64,000 bases of DNA, taken from the NCBI GenBank assembly GCA_902362865.1, contig CABIYE010000009.1, forward strand, positions 1-64,000, written 5' to 3'. The notes below the pieces were generated by a model. The model saw only the letters and a list, made by a program, of their open reading frames with translations, made no database searches and was not told the origin of the DNA. The stretch comes from Clostridiaceae bacterium (lineage in GTDB: Bacteria; Bacillota; Clostridia; Lachnospirales; Lachnospiraceae). The translations under genes and the position numbers were made by a program. This document shows positions 16,532 through 24,798 of the stretch, one piece after another; within the stretch, counting starts at the first letter, position 1, and the number at the start of each line of letters is the position of its first letter.

Positions 16532-17425
16532 TCATGTCTGTTGGGAAAGAGTCAGTTCCCGTATCATCTTGCGTGATAGACTGATGAAAGCTTTTGCGGC
16601 AATAGAAAGAGTCCGTTCTGATAAAATGCCAATCCCAAGCGTTCGTATTGTACATGGCGATACAGGGATTTTTCTGACATTATCATGCCCTTCCAGAAAC
16701 ATGCCAGGCAGCAGACTGACGCCGAGATTATTTGCTACCATAGGGACGATGGTATGGTCGTCACGGCATTGAAAACTGACAATTGGGGAAGCACCGGCTT
16801 GTTCCATGGCCTGGGTAACGTCATAATCGACACCGCTTTCGGATGCAATAAATGGATAATCCGAAAATGCTGATAATGGAAAAGTTTCTAGATACTCTTC
16901 CGGCAGTACCAGTTCTTTCGACGTAATCGCATACAGAGGGTCTCGCGCCAAGGAAATAAACTTGTAGTTTGGATGTTTCCGCCAGCTCAAAAAGCCGAAA
17001 TCAATTTGTCCTTCCGTAAGCCATTGTTCGATATCTTGCATTCCGCCCTCGCGGATGCGGATGGTAATGCTGGGATACATTTGCTGAAATTGCTGAATGA
17101 TAGGCGGAAGCCATTGCGAGGCTACGCTGCAGTAGGTGCCGATACAGATAGAACCACGCTGCAGCCCGAGGATAGAGTCTACAATCTCGTCCATCCGGTT
17201 ATAGTGAGAGATGACAAGCCGGATATAAGGCATCAGCATCTCTCCATCGCTGGTAAGTTCTACACCGCGTTTCGTCCGCTTGAGCATGGAGATTCCTAAT
17301 TCGGTTTCCAGCTTGCTGATAGCATGGCTGACGCCGGACTGTGTATATCCCATTCGTTCTGCGCTTGCTGTCAGATTCTTCGTATCTGCAATATCACACA
17401 GTAAAGCGAGTTTGCTAATATCCAA
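16532..17425 (-). CDS. LysR family regulator divergent from the proline reductase cluster
   Basis: A 297-residue LysR regulator. Residues 1-60 form the winged HTH (TKNLTASAERMGYTQSGVSH, then LETELGISMLKRTKRGVELT). The rest is the type-2 periplasmic-binding effector domain (GSICIGTYCSVASQWLPPII, then DFGFLSWRKH). It is transcribed away from prdC with 228 bases between them, the classic layout of a LysR protein and its target. The prdR sigma-54 activator usual in C. difficile is absent here, so this protein is the best candidate regulator of proline reduction. The inducer is unknown. Confidence 0.85.
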   Translation of the reverse strand: MDISKLALLCDIADTKNLTASAERMGYTQSGVSHAISKLETELGISMLKRTKRGVELTSDGEMLMPYIRLVISHYNRMDEIVDSILGLQRGSICIGTYCSVASQWLPPIIQQFQQMYPSITIRIREGGMQDIEQWLTEGQIDFGFLSWRKHPNYKFISLARDPLYAITSKELVLPEEYLETFPLSAFSDYPFIASESGVDYDVTQAMEQAGASPIVSFQCRDDHTIVPMVANNLGVSLLPGMFLEGHDNVRKIPVSPCTIRTLGIGILSERTLSIAAKAFISLSRKMIRELTLSQQT

Positions 17426-17653
17426 AATATATTCCTCCTTTCAAAAAAATCGAAAAAACAGCGTGTATATCCTGTTATGAAAGTTTTGCATGTTAAGGAT
17501 TAAACACTGTCAGTTTATTAATAACACATTTTCTAATATAATACAAGCAGATGGTAAAAATAAACAAAAGATAAGGCATATATATAATTTATTATGTGCA
17601 CAATGCATAAATAAAAGCTATTTATAAGAATGTCTTATAGAAAGGAGGAATAA
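17426..17653 (+). promoter_or_regulatory. Divergent lysR-prdC control region
   Basis: This A+T-rich gap contains several T-N11-A type motifs and the dyad TATAAGA-ATG-TCTTATA (17623-17639) just before the prdC ribosome site AAAGGAGG. TAATATAAT (about 17535-17543) is a possible -10 element. It probably holds the LysR operators; no single site can be fixed by eye. Confidence 0.45.
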
Positions 17654-18949
17654 GTGCTGGAATATGTTTTTCCGTTAAAACAGCACGTAGGAGTAGCGTG
17701 CGAGCCTGTTGTGACGACGGGTGAAGAAGTAAAGCGTGGACAACTGATTGCTGAAAAACCGGAAAATGCACTGGGCAGCCCGATATACTCCAGCATATGC
17801 GGGAAAGTCACTGCCGTGGGAGAGACGCAGATTACCATAGAGGAAGCGGGAACGGACTTTGGTAAGTACGAACCATTAAAAGGAACGACTCCCCGGGAAC
17901 TGATTGCAGAATCCGGTCTGGTTGGACTTGGCGGTGCAGGTTTTCCAACCTCTGTTAAATTGAATGTTCAATTTAAGGATGAAGGATATGTAATTGTAAA
18001 CGCAGCCGAGTGTGAACCCATTCTCTCGCACAATATTGCCAGAATTGAAAAAGAACCTGAAAAGCTGCTAAAGGGGCTTGAAATTGTGATGGAGCTTACC
18101 GGGGCAAAAAAGGGAATTGTAGCAATCAAGGAAATTCACAAAGAGGCTATTGAAAAAATTAAAAAAGTAAATAGCAATGCAGCTATTTCTGTATTTCCAC
18201 TGGAGAATATCTATCCAATGGGTGAGGAACGGGCGGTTCTGAGAGAAACACTGGGGATTCTTCTGGAGCCTGAACAGCTTCCTATGGCCGCAAATGCAGT
18301 GGTAATTAATGCAGAAACCATATATCGTCTGCGGGAAGCTGTGGAAGAGAAGAAGCCGCTCATCGATAAGGATATGACCGTTGCAGGCAAGTTGAAGGAA
18401 AATGCCTCCATCCATGTGCTTTTAGATGTACCGATTGGAACAAAAGTGTCGAAGGTTATCGAAGAGGCCGGAGGTTTGGGAGCCGAATATGGAGAGCTGA
18501 TTATGGGCGGGCCATTTACCGGAAAAAGAACAGAGCTGGATGCTCCGGTGGTAAAAACAACAGGCGGTATTATTGCGGCTGAAACTTTTATGCCAGGGCC
18601 TGAGAAAATCGGCCTTCTGGTCTGTGCCTGTGGAGCAGATAAGGAACGCCTCGAACAGCAGGCGGCAAGTATGGGGTCAGAGGTTGTAGGCGTAGAATAT
18701 TGTAAACAGGCGAAACAAGTAAAGACAGCACGTAAATGTGAAAATCCGGGCAGATGTCCGGGACAGGTGCAGAAAGTAATGGCGCTTAAGAAGGCAGGCG
18801 CCCAGGCAGTTTTGATTAGTAACTGTACAGACTGCAGCAACACGGTAATGTCCTGTGCTCCGCAGTTAAAACTGCCGGTATATCATTGTACGGACGGAGC
18901 AATGCGTTCCGTTAATTATAAAATGATAAGAAGATTTAGAAAAGAATAA
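17654..18949 (+). CDS. prdC: Proline reductase-associated electron transfer protein PrdC (RnfC-like)
   Basis: A 431-residue RnfC-like protein starting at GTG after AAAGGAGG. The N-terminal 60 residues form the barrel-sandwich (FPLKQHVGVACEPVVTTGEE, then GSPIYSSICGKV). The FMN/NADH-like part has GLVGLGGAGFPTSVKL, NAAECEPILSHN and GEERAVLRE, as in RnfC and PrdC. The C-terminal part carries many Cys (LLVCACGADKE, CENPGRCPG, NCTDCSNTVMSC) in place of a standard ferredoxin domain. PrdC couples NADH oxidation, and possibly the Rnf complex, to D-proline reductase. It is the first gene of the prd cluster, 13 bases before prdA. Confidence 0.88.
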   Translation: MLEYVFPLKQHVGVACEPVVTTGEEVKRGQLIAEKPENALGSPIYSSICGKVTAVGETQITIEEAGTDFGKYEPLKGTTPRELIAESGLVGLGGAGFPTSVKLNVQFKDEGYVIVNAAECEPILSHNIARIEKEPEKLLKGLEIVMELTGAKKGIVAIKEIHKEAIEKIKKVNSNAAISVFPLENIYPMGEERAVLRETLGILLEPEQLPMAANAVVINAETIYRLREAVEEKKPLIDKDMTVAGKLKENASIHVLLDVPIGTKVSKVIEEAGGLGAEYGELIMGGPFTGKRTELDAPVVKTTGGIIAAETFMPGPEKIGLLVCACGADKERLEQQAASMGSEVVGVEYCKQAKQVKTARKCENPGRCPGQVQKVMALKKAGAQAVLISNCTDCSNTVMSCAPQLKLPVYHCTDGAMRSVNYKMIRRFRKE

Positions 18950-18962
18950 GGAGGAATCAAAA

Positions 18963-20744
18963 ATGTCAATTACACAAGAAACATTGCAGCAGCATTTAAA
19001 AGATCCGGCAATCTTTTGCTGCAGAAGAGAAAAAGGCCTTGTAATCAGTGCGGCAGACTTAGAGGATCCGAGCCTGTTTGACGATATGGTTGAAGCAGGG
19101 CTTTTGACACTGAGTGATGATGGCCTGCGCATTGAACAGGTTATCGGCAGTACTCTTCTTACAGATGTCGAGGCGCTCACACCTATTACAAGAGACGTAC
19201 TTGACAAAATAAACGAAGTAGAAGAGGAAACAGCGGCGGCTCCGGAAGAAGAGAAAGAAGCTCCGGCAGCACCGGTTGCAAAAAGTGCAGTAGGAGGTAA
19301 TGGAATGATTCATATTGAAATCGGAAAAGCAGAAAAATTTGAGGGATTAACACTGGATGTACCGGTATTTGCAGGAACAGCTCCGGCTCCGGCAGCTCCG
19401 GCTCCGGAACAGGCACCTAATGCAGGAGAAAAGACAGTAATCCGCAATCTTGTAAAGAAACACATCAAAATCAATGATGTAAAGCTTGGAAATGAGACAT
19501 CTATTAAGGATGGCATTATTACAATTAATAAGGATATTGTAAAAGATGCGGTAAAGGAAGATGCTCTGTGTAAGAGCCTTGAACTTGAAGTGATTCATCC
19601 TAATGAGAGGCATATCTATACAGAAACGATTATGGATGTATGCCCAATCGCTACAAAAGTAGAAGGAGAACTTGGGGAAGGCATTACGAAGGTTGTTGAC
19701 GGTGTTGTATTTATGCTGACGGGTGTAGATGAAGATGGCGTTCAGGTTCATGAATTTGGATCTTCTGAGGGATATCTTGATGAGAAGATGTTCTTTGGAC
19801 ATCCCGGCTGTGCTGATGAGAACGATATTATTATCCGCTGTCATGCTGTAATTGAGAGATTGTCCGGTATGACACGTCCGGGTCCATTTGCAGCTCACAA
19901 ATGCCAGGATTATATTGTTCAGGCAGTCCGCGAACAGTTGAAAGGATACGAGGGAGAAGTTGTTCGTGAAGAGATTTGTGAAGATGTGCGCCGTGTAGGA
20001 AATCCGCGTGTTGTATTAGTAAAAGAAATTATGGGACAGGGTGCTATGCATGATAATGTTATCTGCCCGACAGAGCCTTGTGGTATCCAGGGTGGACAGA
20101 AGAACGTAGACTGCGGTAATGTGCCGATTATTCTGACCCCGAATCAGGTAAGAGATGGTTCGATTCATGCATTGACCTGTATTGGGCCTGCTACTAAAGA
20201 GATGACCCGCCACTATATCCGTGAACCACTGGTAGAGGGACTTGCGGCAGATGAAGAGCTTGATCTTGTAGGAGTAATCTGCATTGGTTCTCCACAGGTT
20301 AATGATGAGAAGCTTTGGGTATCAGAAAGACTTGGTTCTCTTCTTGAGGCTATGGATCTGGATGGCTGTATCATCACAACAGAAGGATTTGGAAATAACC
20401 ATATTGATTTCATTCAGCATATCGGTCAGGCCGGCAAGAGAGATATTCCGGTTGTTGGCGTTTCATTCTGTGCATACCAGGGACAGCTTGTTGTTGGAAA
20501 TGAGTATGCTACGGCGATGGTTGAAGAGAACATGGATAAGGGCGGTTTTGAAAATGATATTGCAGGATGCTCCTGCGTAACACCGGAAGTAGCTGCACGT
20601 GCTATTCAGATGCTTAAGAATAGAATGGCGGGTGTTGAAATCAAACCGGCTGAAAAGAAATGGAATAATGATATCATTAATAACAATAATAAGATTTTAG
20701 GTCTCCCGGAGACAAAACTTGTAGAAAGCGGAACTTTACACTAA
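18963..20744 (+). CDS. prdA: D-proline reductase proprotein PrdA
   Basis: A 593-residue proprotein of D-proline reductase, the Stickland enzyme that reduces D-proline to 5-aminovalerate. The first 110 residues plus an Ala/Pro/Glu linker precede the main domain. PrdA is cut autocatalytically and the new N-terminal Cys becomes a pyruvoyl group. The likely site here is ALT-CIG, with Cys406 at 20178-20180, giving a chain of about 405 and a second of about 188 residues, close to the sizes known for C. sticklandii. The assignment of Cys406 is by homology and by the fact that the PrdD-like protein ends exactly one residue before it. The stop overlaps the next ATG. Confidence 0.92.
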   Translation: MSITQETLQQHLKDPAIFCCRREKGLVISAADLEDPSLFDDMVEAGLLTLSDDGLRIEQVIGSTLLTDVEALTPITRDVLDKINEVEEETAAAPEEEKEAPAAPVAKSAVGGNGMIHIEIGKAEKFEGLTLDVPVFAGTAPAPAAPAPEQAPNAGEKTVIRNLVKKHIKINDVKLGNETSIKDGIITINKDIVKDAVKEDALCKSLELEVIHPNERHIYTETIMDVCPIATKVEGELGEGITKVVDGVVFMLTGVDEDGVQVHEFGSSEGYLDEKMFFGHPGCADENDIIIRCHAVIERLSGMTRPGPFAAHKCQDYIVQAVREQLKGYEGEVVREEICEDVRRVGNPRVVLVKEIMGQGAMHDNVICPTEPCGIQGGQKNVDCGNVPIILTPNQVRDGSIHALTCIGPATKEMTRHYIREPLVEGLAADEELDLVGVICIGSPQVNDEKLWVSERLGSLLEAMDLDGCIITTEGFGNNHIDFIQHIGQAGKRDIPVVGVSFCAYQGQLVVGNEYATAMVEENMDKGGFENDIAGCSCVTPEVAARAIQMLKNRMAGVEIKPAEKKWNNDIINNNNKILGLPETKLVESGTLH

Positions 20745-21190
20745 TGAAAATGGATTACGTGATTAACCCTGTAAAGATGGGCGGTCTGGTGAAAGAGGTA
20801 TCAGGGGAAAGGATAAAGGTTCATCTGCATGGAAGACTGGGAGTAATCAAGATTCCAAGAAGCCTGATTATCAGCGAGGTTCCAATTGAAGCCGGACATG
20901 AGATGGAGTTTTACTTCAGTTATATTCAGGTCGTGGAAAAACCCTACGATTATGATGCGTCAGATATGACGCCGGATCATGAACCGGAACCATGTTTGCT
21001 TGGGGGAAAAATTACAGAGGTAAATGATACTGCCATAGAAGTGGCAGTCATGAATAATCTTGGAAGTGTTGCCGTACCGCGCCGTTGGGTATTTACCCCG
21101 ATTGTGCTGGAAAAAGGACAGGATGTTGAGTTCTATTTTAGCTGCATGAAGGTGATTGGGAAGCGTGACATTCCGGCAGAAATGATTTAA
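20744..21190 (+). CDS. CBO2463/CBO2479-type protein of the proline reductase cluster
   Basis: A 148-residue protein between prdA and prdB, starting at the last base of prdA. It consists of two related halves: GGLVKEVSGERIKVHLHGRL with GHEMEFYFSYIQVV, and GGKITEVNDTAIEVAVMNNL with GQDVEFYFSCMKVI. Proteins of this kind are conserved between prdA and prdB in Clostridia but have no assigned role. The internal duplication and small beta-rich halves suggest an OB- or SH3-like fold. A scaffold or maturation role in proline reductase assembly is only a guess. Confidence 0.75.
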   Translation: MKMDYVINPVKMGGLVKEVSGERIKVHLHGRLGVIKIPRSLIISEVPIEAGHEMEFYFSYIQVVEKPYDYDASDMTPDHEPEPCLLGGKITEVNDTAIEVAVMNNLGSVAVPRRWVFTPIVLEKGQDVEFYFSCMKVIGKRDIPAEMI

Positions 21191-21202
21191 GGAGGAAAGA
21201 CC

Positions 21203-21928
21203 ATGAAATTAACAACTAAGGAAGGATTACAGTCCGAAATTTTTGTACCGGTTACACCAAAACCGGTGTTTACAGAATTAAAGAAGCCATTGAATGTGTG
21301 CAAGGTTGCATTTATTACAGCAGGTGGTATTCACAAAAAAGACCAGAAACCGTTTAATACATCTGGTGACTTCTCTTATCGTACCATTGAGTTTAACACA
21401 CCGTCCGAACAGTTAATGGTTACGCATGGTGGATTTGATAACTCAGATATTAATAAAGATGTAAATGCGATGTTCCCAATCGACCGTCTGCATGAACTTG
21501 TTGAAGAAGGGTTCATCGGCTCTCTTTCAGATGAGACTTATACCTTTATGGGCGGCGGCGGAAATGTTGAGAAATTTACAAATGAGACAGGACCGGAGAT
21601 TGCCCGCAAATTAAAAGCGCAGGGTGTTGATATTGTGCTTTGTACAGGCGGATGCGGAACCTGCCACCGTTCTGCTACTATTGTAACAAGGTGCTGTGAG
21701 GCAGAGGGAATGAGCTGTGTAGTTATCGCTGCGCTTCCTCCGATTGCAAGACAGCAGGGTGCGCCAAGAATTACAGCGCCGCATGTACCGATTGGCTCCA
21801 ATGCAGGTGAGCCGAATAATATTCCAATGCAGACAGCAATCATCAAAGAGTCTCTGGAGTGGGTTCGTGATTGCCCGAGCTTTAACCAGACAAAAGTGCT
21901 GCCATATGAATATCGTCATAATGTATAA
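21203..21928 (+). CDS. prdB: D-proline reductase subunit PrdB, cysteine form
   Basis: A 241-residue protein with the full PrdB pattern: VPVTPKPVFTEL at the start, THGGFDNSDINKDVNAMFPI, FMGGGGNVEKF, then the active-site motif TGGCGTCHRSATIV. In characterised clostridial PrdB the first residue of the CxxC-like motif is selenocysteine encoded by TGA. Here residue 151 is Cys, encoded by TGC at 21653-21655, and the frame is open throughout. The protein should still carry the redox centre that attacks proline, probably with lower turnover. AAGGAGG lies just upstream. It is co-transcribed with prdA. Confidence 0.9.
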   Translation: MKLTTKEGLQSEIFVPVTPKPVFTELKKPLNVCKVAFITAGGIHKKDQKPFNTSGDFSYRTIEFNTPSEQLMVTHGGFDNSDINKDVNAMFPIDRLHELVEEGFIGSLSDETYTFMGGGGNVEKFTNETGPEIARKLKAQGVDIVLCTGGCGTCHRSATIVTRCCEAEGMSCVVIAALPPIARQQGAPRITAPHVPIGSNAGEPNNIPMQTAIIKESLEWVRDCPSFNQTKVLPYEYRHNV

Positions 21929-21986
21929 AAATCTGGCTTGTGCGGATGGAATTTAGAATTACCAACTCTACCGGACATTGACCTAG

Positions 21987-22012
21987 GGAGACTGCCGGGG
22001 ATGGCAGTCTCC
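21987..22012 (+). terminator. Perfect hairpin between prdB and prdE
   Basis: GGAGACTGCC and GGCAGTCTCC are perfect 10-bp arms around GGGGAT. No T-run follows, so it may be a weak terminator, a processing site or an mRNA stabiliser that lowers expression of the two downstream genes relative to prdAB. Confidence 0.55.
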
Positions 22013-22058
22013 TTAAGTTATAGCCGGATTTATTCTGCGTTAAGAAAGGAGGAAGAAG

Positions 22059-22562
22059 ATGGGATTAGGACCAAGTATTAAAATGACTACCCTGCATCAT
22101 TATAGATGCCCGCTGACAGAAGCGCTTGCTAAGGAAAAGGACATTGAATTTACAGGGATTATTGTAGACGGAGTATCGGAAGTATGTGATGATAAGATTT
22201 ACACAGCGAAGCGCGTGGGAGATATGGCACAAATGCTGCGTGCCGATGCGGCAATTGTAGCAATTGATGCATGGGGAAATCATCATGTAGACTTCGTTAA
22301 TGTGATTGAACAATTGGGAATTCGGGGAATTCCGAGTGTCGGGCTTAGTTATATAGCAAGACAGGGGCGCCTGGTATGCACAAACCAGTATGTAGATTGT
22401 GTTATTGATTTCAACAAAAGTGAATCGGGGTATGAATCCTGTGTTGTAGGTGAAAATAATCTGACAGATTATGATGCTATGAAAGCTGTTGCACTTGTAA
22501 AAAATAAATTGCGGAAAGCAGGAAAGCCTGTATCTGAGACAGAACTGACAGGTGAAGAATAG
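22059..22562 (+). CDS. prdE: PrdE-like protein (homologue of the PrdA C-terminal chain)
   Basis: A 167-residue protein that aligns with the second (pyruvoyl-side) chain of PrdA: HYRCPLTEALAKEKDIEFTG matches HYIREPLVEGLAADEELDLV, and WGNHHVDFVNVIEQLGIRGI matches FGNNHIDFIQHIGQAGKRDI. It lacks the Cys that would form a pyruvoyl group. prdD and prdE in known clusters are duplicates of PrdA regions with no proven function. I assign prdE from its length and homology to the PrdA C-terminus; the symbol could be swapped with the next gene in other nomenclature. AAAGGAGG precedes it. Confidence 0.75.
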   Translation: MGLGPSIKMTTLHHYRCPLTEALAKEKDIEFTGIIVDGVSEVCDDKIYTAKRVGDMAQMLRADAAIVAIDAWGNHHVDFVNVIEQLGIRGIPSVGLSYIARQGRLVCTNQYVDCVIDFNKSESGYESCVVGENNLTDYDAMKAVALVKNKLRKAGKPVSETELTGEE

Positions 22563-22577
22563 AAACTGCGAAGATTA

Positions 22578-23309
22578 GTGAGAAAAGATTTTGCGGTGAC
22601 ATCAGTAGAATTTGGGGACAGAACGGAAATTGACCGAGGAATCTTAAGAATTCGTAAAGGCATTGAAAAAGCTTTTCTTTCTCAGGAAAAACGCATCAAG
22701 GATATAAAAGTAAGCATTCTTCGTCCCGGTGAAAATGATTTCTTTGTCAATTCTAATTTGGATTATTCACCGATTGCATGTAAAGTACGCGGTGAACTGG
22801 GAGAAGGCGTAACGCATCTGCTTACCGGAGTTACCGTTATGCTTACCGGAGTAGAAGATGGAAGCGGCTTCCAGCCGTCTAATATTGGATCATCAGAAGG
22901 AATCTTCAAAAATCAGGTTGTATTAGACCGGGCGGGAACACCTGCGTCTGATGATTACATTCTGCATGTAGACATCCTTTTTGAAGAAGGAGAAGGAAGG
23001 ACGGCAGAAGGAATTATGGCGGCTCACCGCATAACGGATAGAATTGTGCAGGAAATTCGCAAAGAGTTGGCTGGTTTGGAGAATATGAAATATACAAGGG
23101 AAGAGTTCTATGATGTTGCCAGACCCGGAAGACGTAAAGTCATTCTTGTAAAGATTGTTTCTGGTCTGGGAAATATGTACGATACTGCAATGTTTCCATA
23201 TGAACCGGGAGGCTTCTTAGGCGCTCATAATATGATGGATTCTAAAAATATTCCCTATATGATTACTCCGAATCAGTGTCGGGATGGGGTCATACATTCG
23301 CTGTTATAG
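22578..23309 (+). CDS. prdD: PrdD-like protein (homologue of the PrdA N-terminal chain)
   Basis: A 243-residue protein resembling the first chain of PrdA: AVTSVEFGDRTEIDRGILRI, then PIACKVRGELGEGVTHLLTG, and the end MITPNQCRDGVIHSLL. In PrdA the matching LTPNQVRDGSIHALT is followed directly by the cleavage Cys; here the gene stops exactly before that point. It thus represents the split-off N-terminal half, with the preceding gene representing the other half. The start is a GTG at 22578 with a weak ribosome site, so an alternative start is possible. It is the last gene of the cluster; no proline racemase follows. Confidence 0.75.
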   Translation: MRKDFAVTSVEFGDRTEIDRGILRIRKGIEKAFLSQEKRIKDIKVSILRPGENDFFVNSNLDYSPIACKVRGELGEGVTHLLTGVTVMLTGVEDGSGFQPSNIGSSEGIFKNQVVLDRAGTPASDDYILHVDILFEEGEGRTAEGIMAAHRITDRIVQEIRKELAGLENMKYTREEFYDVARPGRRKVILVKIVSGLGNMYDTAMFPYEPGGFLGAHNMMDSKNIPYMITPNQCRDGVIHSLL

Positions 23310-23334
23310 AATTCTTCCTGCATGAGAAAGAAGG

Positions 23335-23361
23335 AAAGATTGCGCATTTGCGCAATCTTTT
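23335..23361. terminator. Terminator after prdD
   Basis: AAAGATTGCGCA, two bases TT, then TGCGCAATCTTT form a perfect stem followed by T residues. It ends the prd cluster and may also serve the opposing small gene. Confidence 0.8.
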
Positions 23362-23371
23362 TGCATAGAAA

Positions 23372-23575
23372 TTATGAATATTGTCCGTTATCCGTTTTGT
23401 TGGAAATTTTATTCCGTTTCCCGGGCAAATCAATCTCAGGAATGTTGGCGTCATCGTAGATATCTGTAACAGGTTTTTTGGGTGAAGGAAGAGAGGAATC
23501 CTGGTAAACGAAAGATTCCCGGTTCCCTTCATAGGCATCCTTTGTCTTAGTATAATCGGTTGTTTTGTTTTTCAT
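23372..23575 (-). CDS. Small hydrophilic hypothetical protein
   Basis: A 67-residue acidic, Asp/Lys-rich protein starting MKNKTTDYTKTKDAYEGNRE with AAGGAG nine bases upstream. No domain or membrane helix is visible, and Pro-rich stretches (SSLPSPKKPVTDIYDD) suggest disorder. It is flanked by the prd terminator and the acylphosphatase promoter on the other strand. I do not recognise the family. The good ribosome site and codon pattern support a real gene. Confidence 0.5.
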   Translation of the reverse strand: MKNKTTDYTKTKDAYEGNRESFVYQDSSLPSPKKPVTDIYDDANIPEIDLPGKRNKISNKTDNGQYS

Positions 23576-23638
23576 GTAGATCAACTCCTTCTGGCTTAGG
23601 ATGTGCGGGTTTTTAGTAAAATATGCATTTCATAAGTC

Positions 23639-23667
23639 TTTACACTATTCAAAGAAATCATTATAAT
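23639..23667 (+). promoter_or_regulatory. Promoter of the acylphosphatase gene
   Basis: TTTACA (23639-23644) and TATAAT (23662-23667) with a 17-base spacer. The whole block TTTACACT..TTC..GAAATCA..TATAAT is almost repeated at 29291-29319 before the response regulator, suggesting a shared strong promoter type or regulator. Confidence 0.65.
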
Positions 23668-23705
23668 ATAAGTGATACTATCCTATGGGGAAGGATGAAC
23701 GAAAA

Positions 23706-24014
23706 ATGAGTTTTGATGGGATAAGAAGAATGGAAGAAGGAAAACCAGAGATTGTCAGAAAACAATATACATTTACCGGGCGGGTGCAGGGTGTGGGTTT
23801 CAGGTACAGCGCGCAGTATCTTGCACAGGGACTTGGCGTAACCGGATGGGTGAAAAATGAATGGAATGGAACGGTGATTATGGAAGCCCAGGGGGAGAAG
23901 GAGCAGTTGGACCGGCTGGTTCAGCTGCTCAGGAAAAGGAGCTTTATCCGCATTGACTATGTGGCGGAGCTTACAGTTCCTGTACAGTCAGAACTGGGAT
24001 TTCACGTACGTTAA
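23706..24014 (+). CDS. acyP: Acylphosphatase
   Basis: A protein of about 102 residues with the acylphosphatase signatures FTGRVQGVGFRYSAQYLAQG and GWVKNEWNGTVIMEAQG. The Arg in GFRY and the Asn in GWVKNEWNG are the catalytic pair. It hydrolyses carboxyl-phosphate bonds such as that of 1,3-bisphosphoglycerate. It is soluble and cytoplasmic. The ATG at 23706 is chosen because GGGGAAGGA lies before it; another ATG 21 bases earlier is possible. It is a single-gene unit with its own promoter. Confidence 0.85.
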   Translation: MSFDGIRRMEEGKPEIVRKQYTFTGRVQGVGFRYSAQYLAQGLGVTGWVKNEWNGTVIMEAQGEKEQLDRLVQLLRKRSFIRIDYVAELTVPVQSELGFHVR

Positions 24015-24033
24015 TATAGTGGGGATGATGGTA

Positions 24034-24603
24034 CTATTGTTGCTGCATCACACTTGTAATGGATGATTTTAACAGTTTTGTCAGGTATTCCGCAGTTTTT
24101 TGACGATCTTGCGTGTCGTGGTTCTTCACCCAGTCCATAAAAATTCCCGCAATGGCTTCCGTATAGAATTTAGTCATAAAGGTGCGGAAATCTTCAGAGA
24201 GAGTACAATGGCTTCTCTTTTCAGTCTGGCTGATAATAGAGGATGTGATACCATAAAAATCTGTATAAAAGAAGCGTTTCATTTCTTCATGTCCAATGGA
24301 GTCATAGGCGCAGCTGATAATGTGATCGTTTTCTTCTACGTAATCCATGACGAAGGTTATGGCTTCTTCATAATCTATCAGCAAATCGAAGTGTTTTATT
24401 ACATTGATAGCCTCTTCTTCGAACATCCATTTTAATAAATCATAAATATCTTCAAAATGATAGTAAAAGGTTTTACGGTTTATATTACAGTCAGTGACAA
24501 GTTCACTGACTGTAATTTTTGAAAAAGGCTTTTTTTTCATAAATTTTTTCAGTGATTCTGCGAGAGCTTTTTTGGTGTTCTGTGATATTTCTGTTTGTCT
24601 CAT
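24034..24603 (-). CDS. TetR family regulator
   Basis: A 189-residue TetR-type regulator starting MRQTEISQNTKKALAESLKK with GGAGG upstream. The HTH is KITVSELVTDCNINRKTFYYHFEDIYDLL (about residues 29-57). The C-terminal half resembles the DhaS-like group. It is divergent from a small gene plus MMPL exporter, and the gap holds several GGACA/TGTCC palindromes, so it most likely represses that operon and responds to an exported compound. The ligand is unknown. Confidence 0.85.
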   Translation of the reverse strand: MRQTEISQNTKKALAESLKKFMKKKPFSKITVSELVTDCNINRKTFYYHFEDIYDLLKWMFEEEAINVIKHFDLLIDYEEAITFVMDYVEENDHIISCAYDSIGHEEMKRFFYTDFYGITSSIISQTEKRSHCTLSEDFRTFMTKFYTEAIAGIFMDWVKNHDTQDRQKTAEYLTKLLKSSITSVMQQQ

Positions 24604-24639
24604 TTTTAAACCTCCGGTGAAGACCATTATAAACAAGAA

Positions 24640-24705
24640 TGTCTGGTAAGTGCAAGATAAAAACCGGACATTTGTCCCAACAAATTTGTTGTTTTGTCCG
24701 GTTTT
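24640..24705. promoter_or_regulatory. Nested palindromes, TetR operator region
   Basis: AAAACCGGACA (24660-24670) pairs with TGTCCGGTTTT (24695-24705). Inside are GGACATTTGTCC (24665-24676) and CAACAAATTTGTTG (24678-24691), both perfect palindromes, and a TGTCTGG half site lies at about 24640. This is a dense operator in the divergent tetR-exporter promoter. Confidence 0.7.
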
Positions 24706-24798
24706 ACGCAAAAATATAGTATTTGACCGTTTTATGGAACTGCAGACAAGGAATATAGTGTGTATGAAAATATTAGAAAACCAGGAGGGATGTATCAA

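Noticed and set aside
21987..22012. Hairpin after prdB as a SECIS element
   Set aside because: PrdB here has no in-frame TGA, and bacterial SECIS hairpins lie inside the gene right after the TGA; this one lies about 60 bases beyond the stop.
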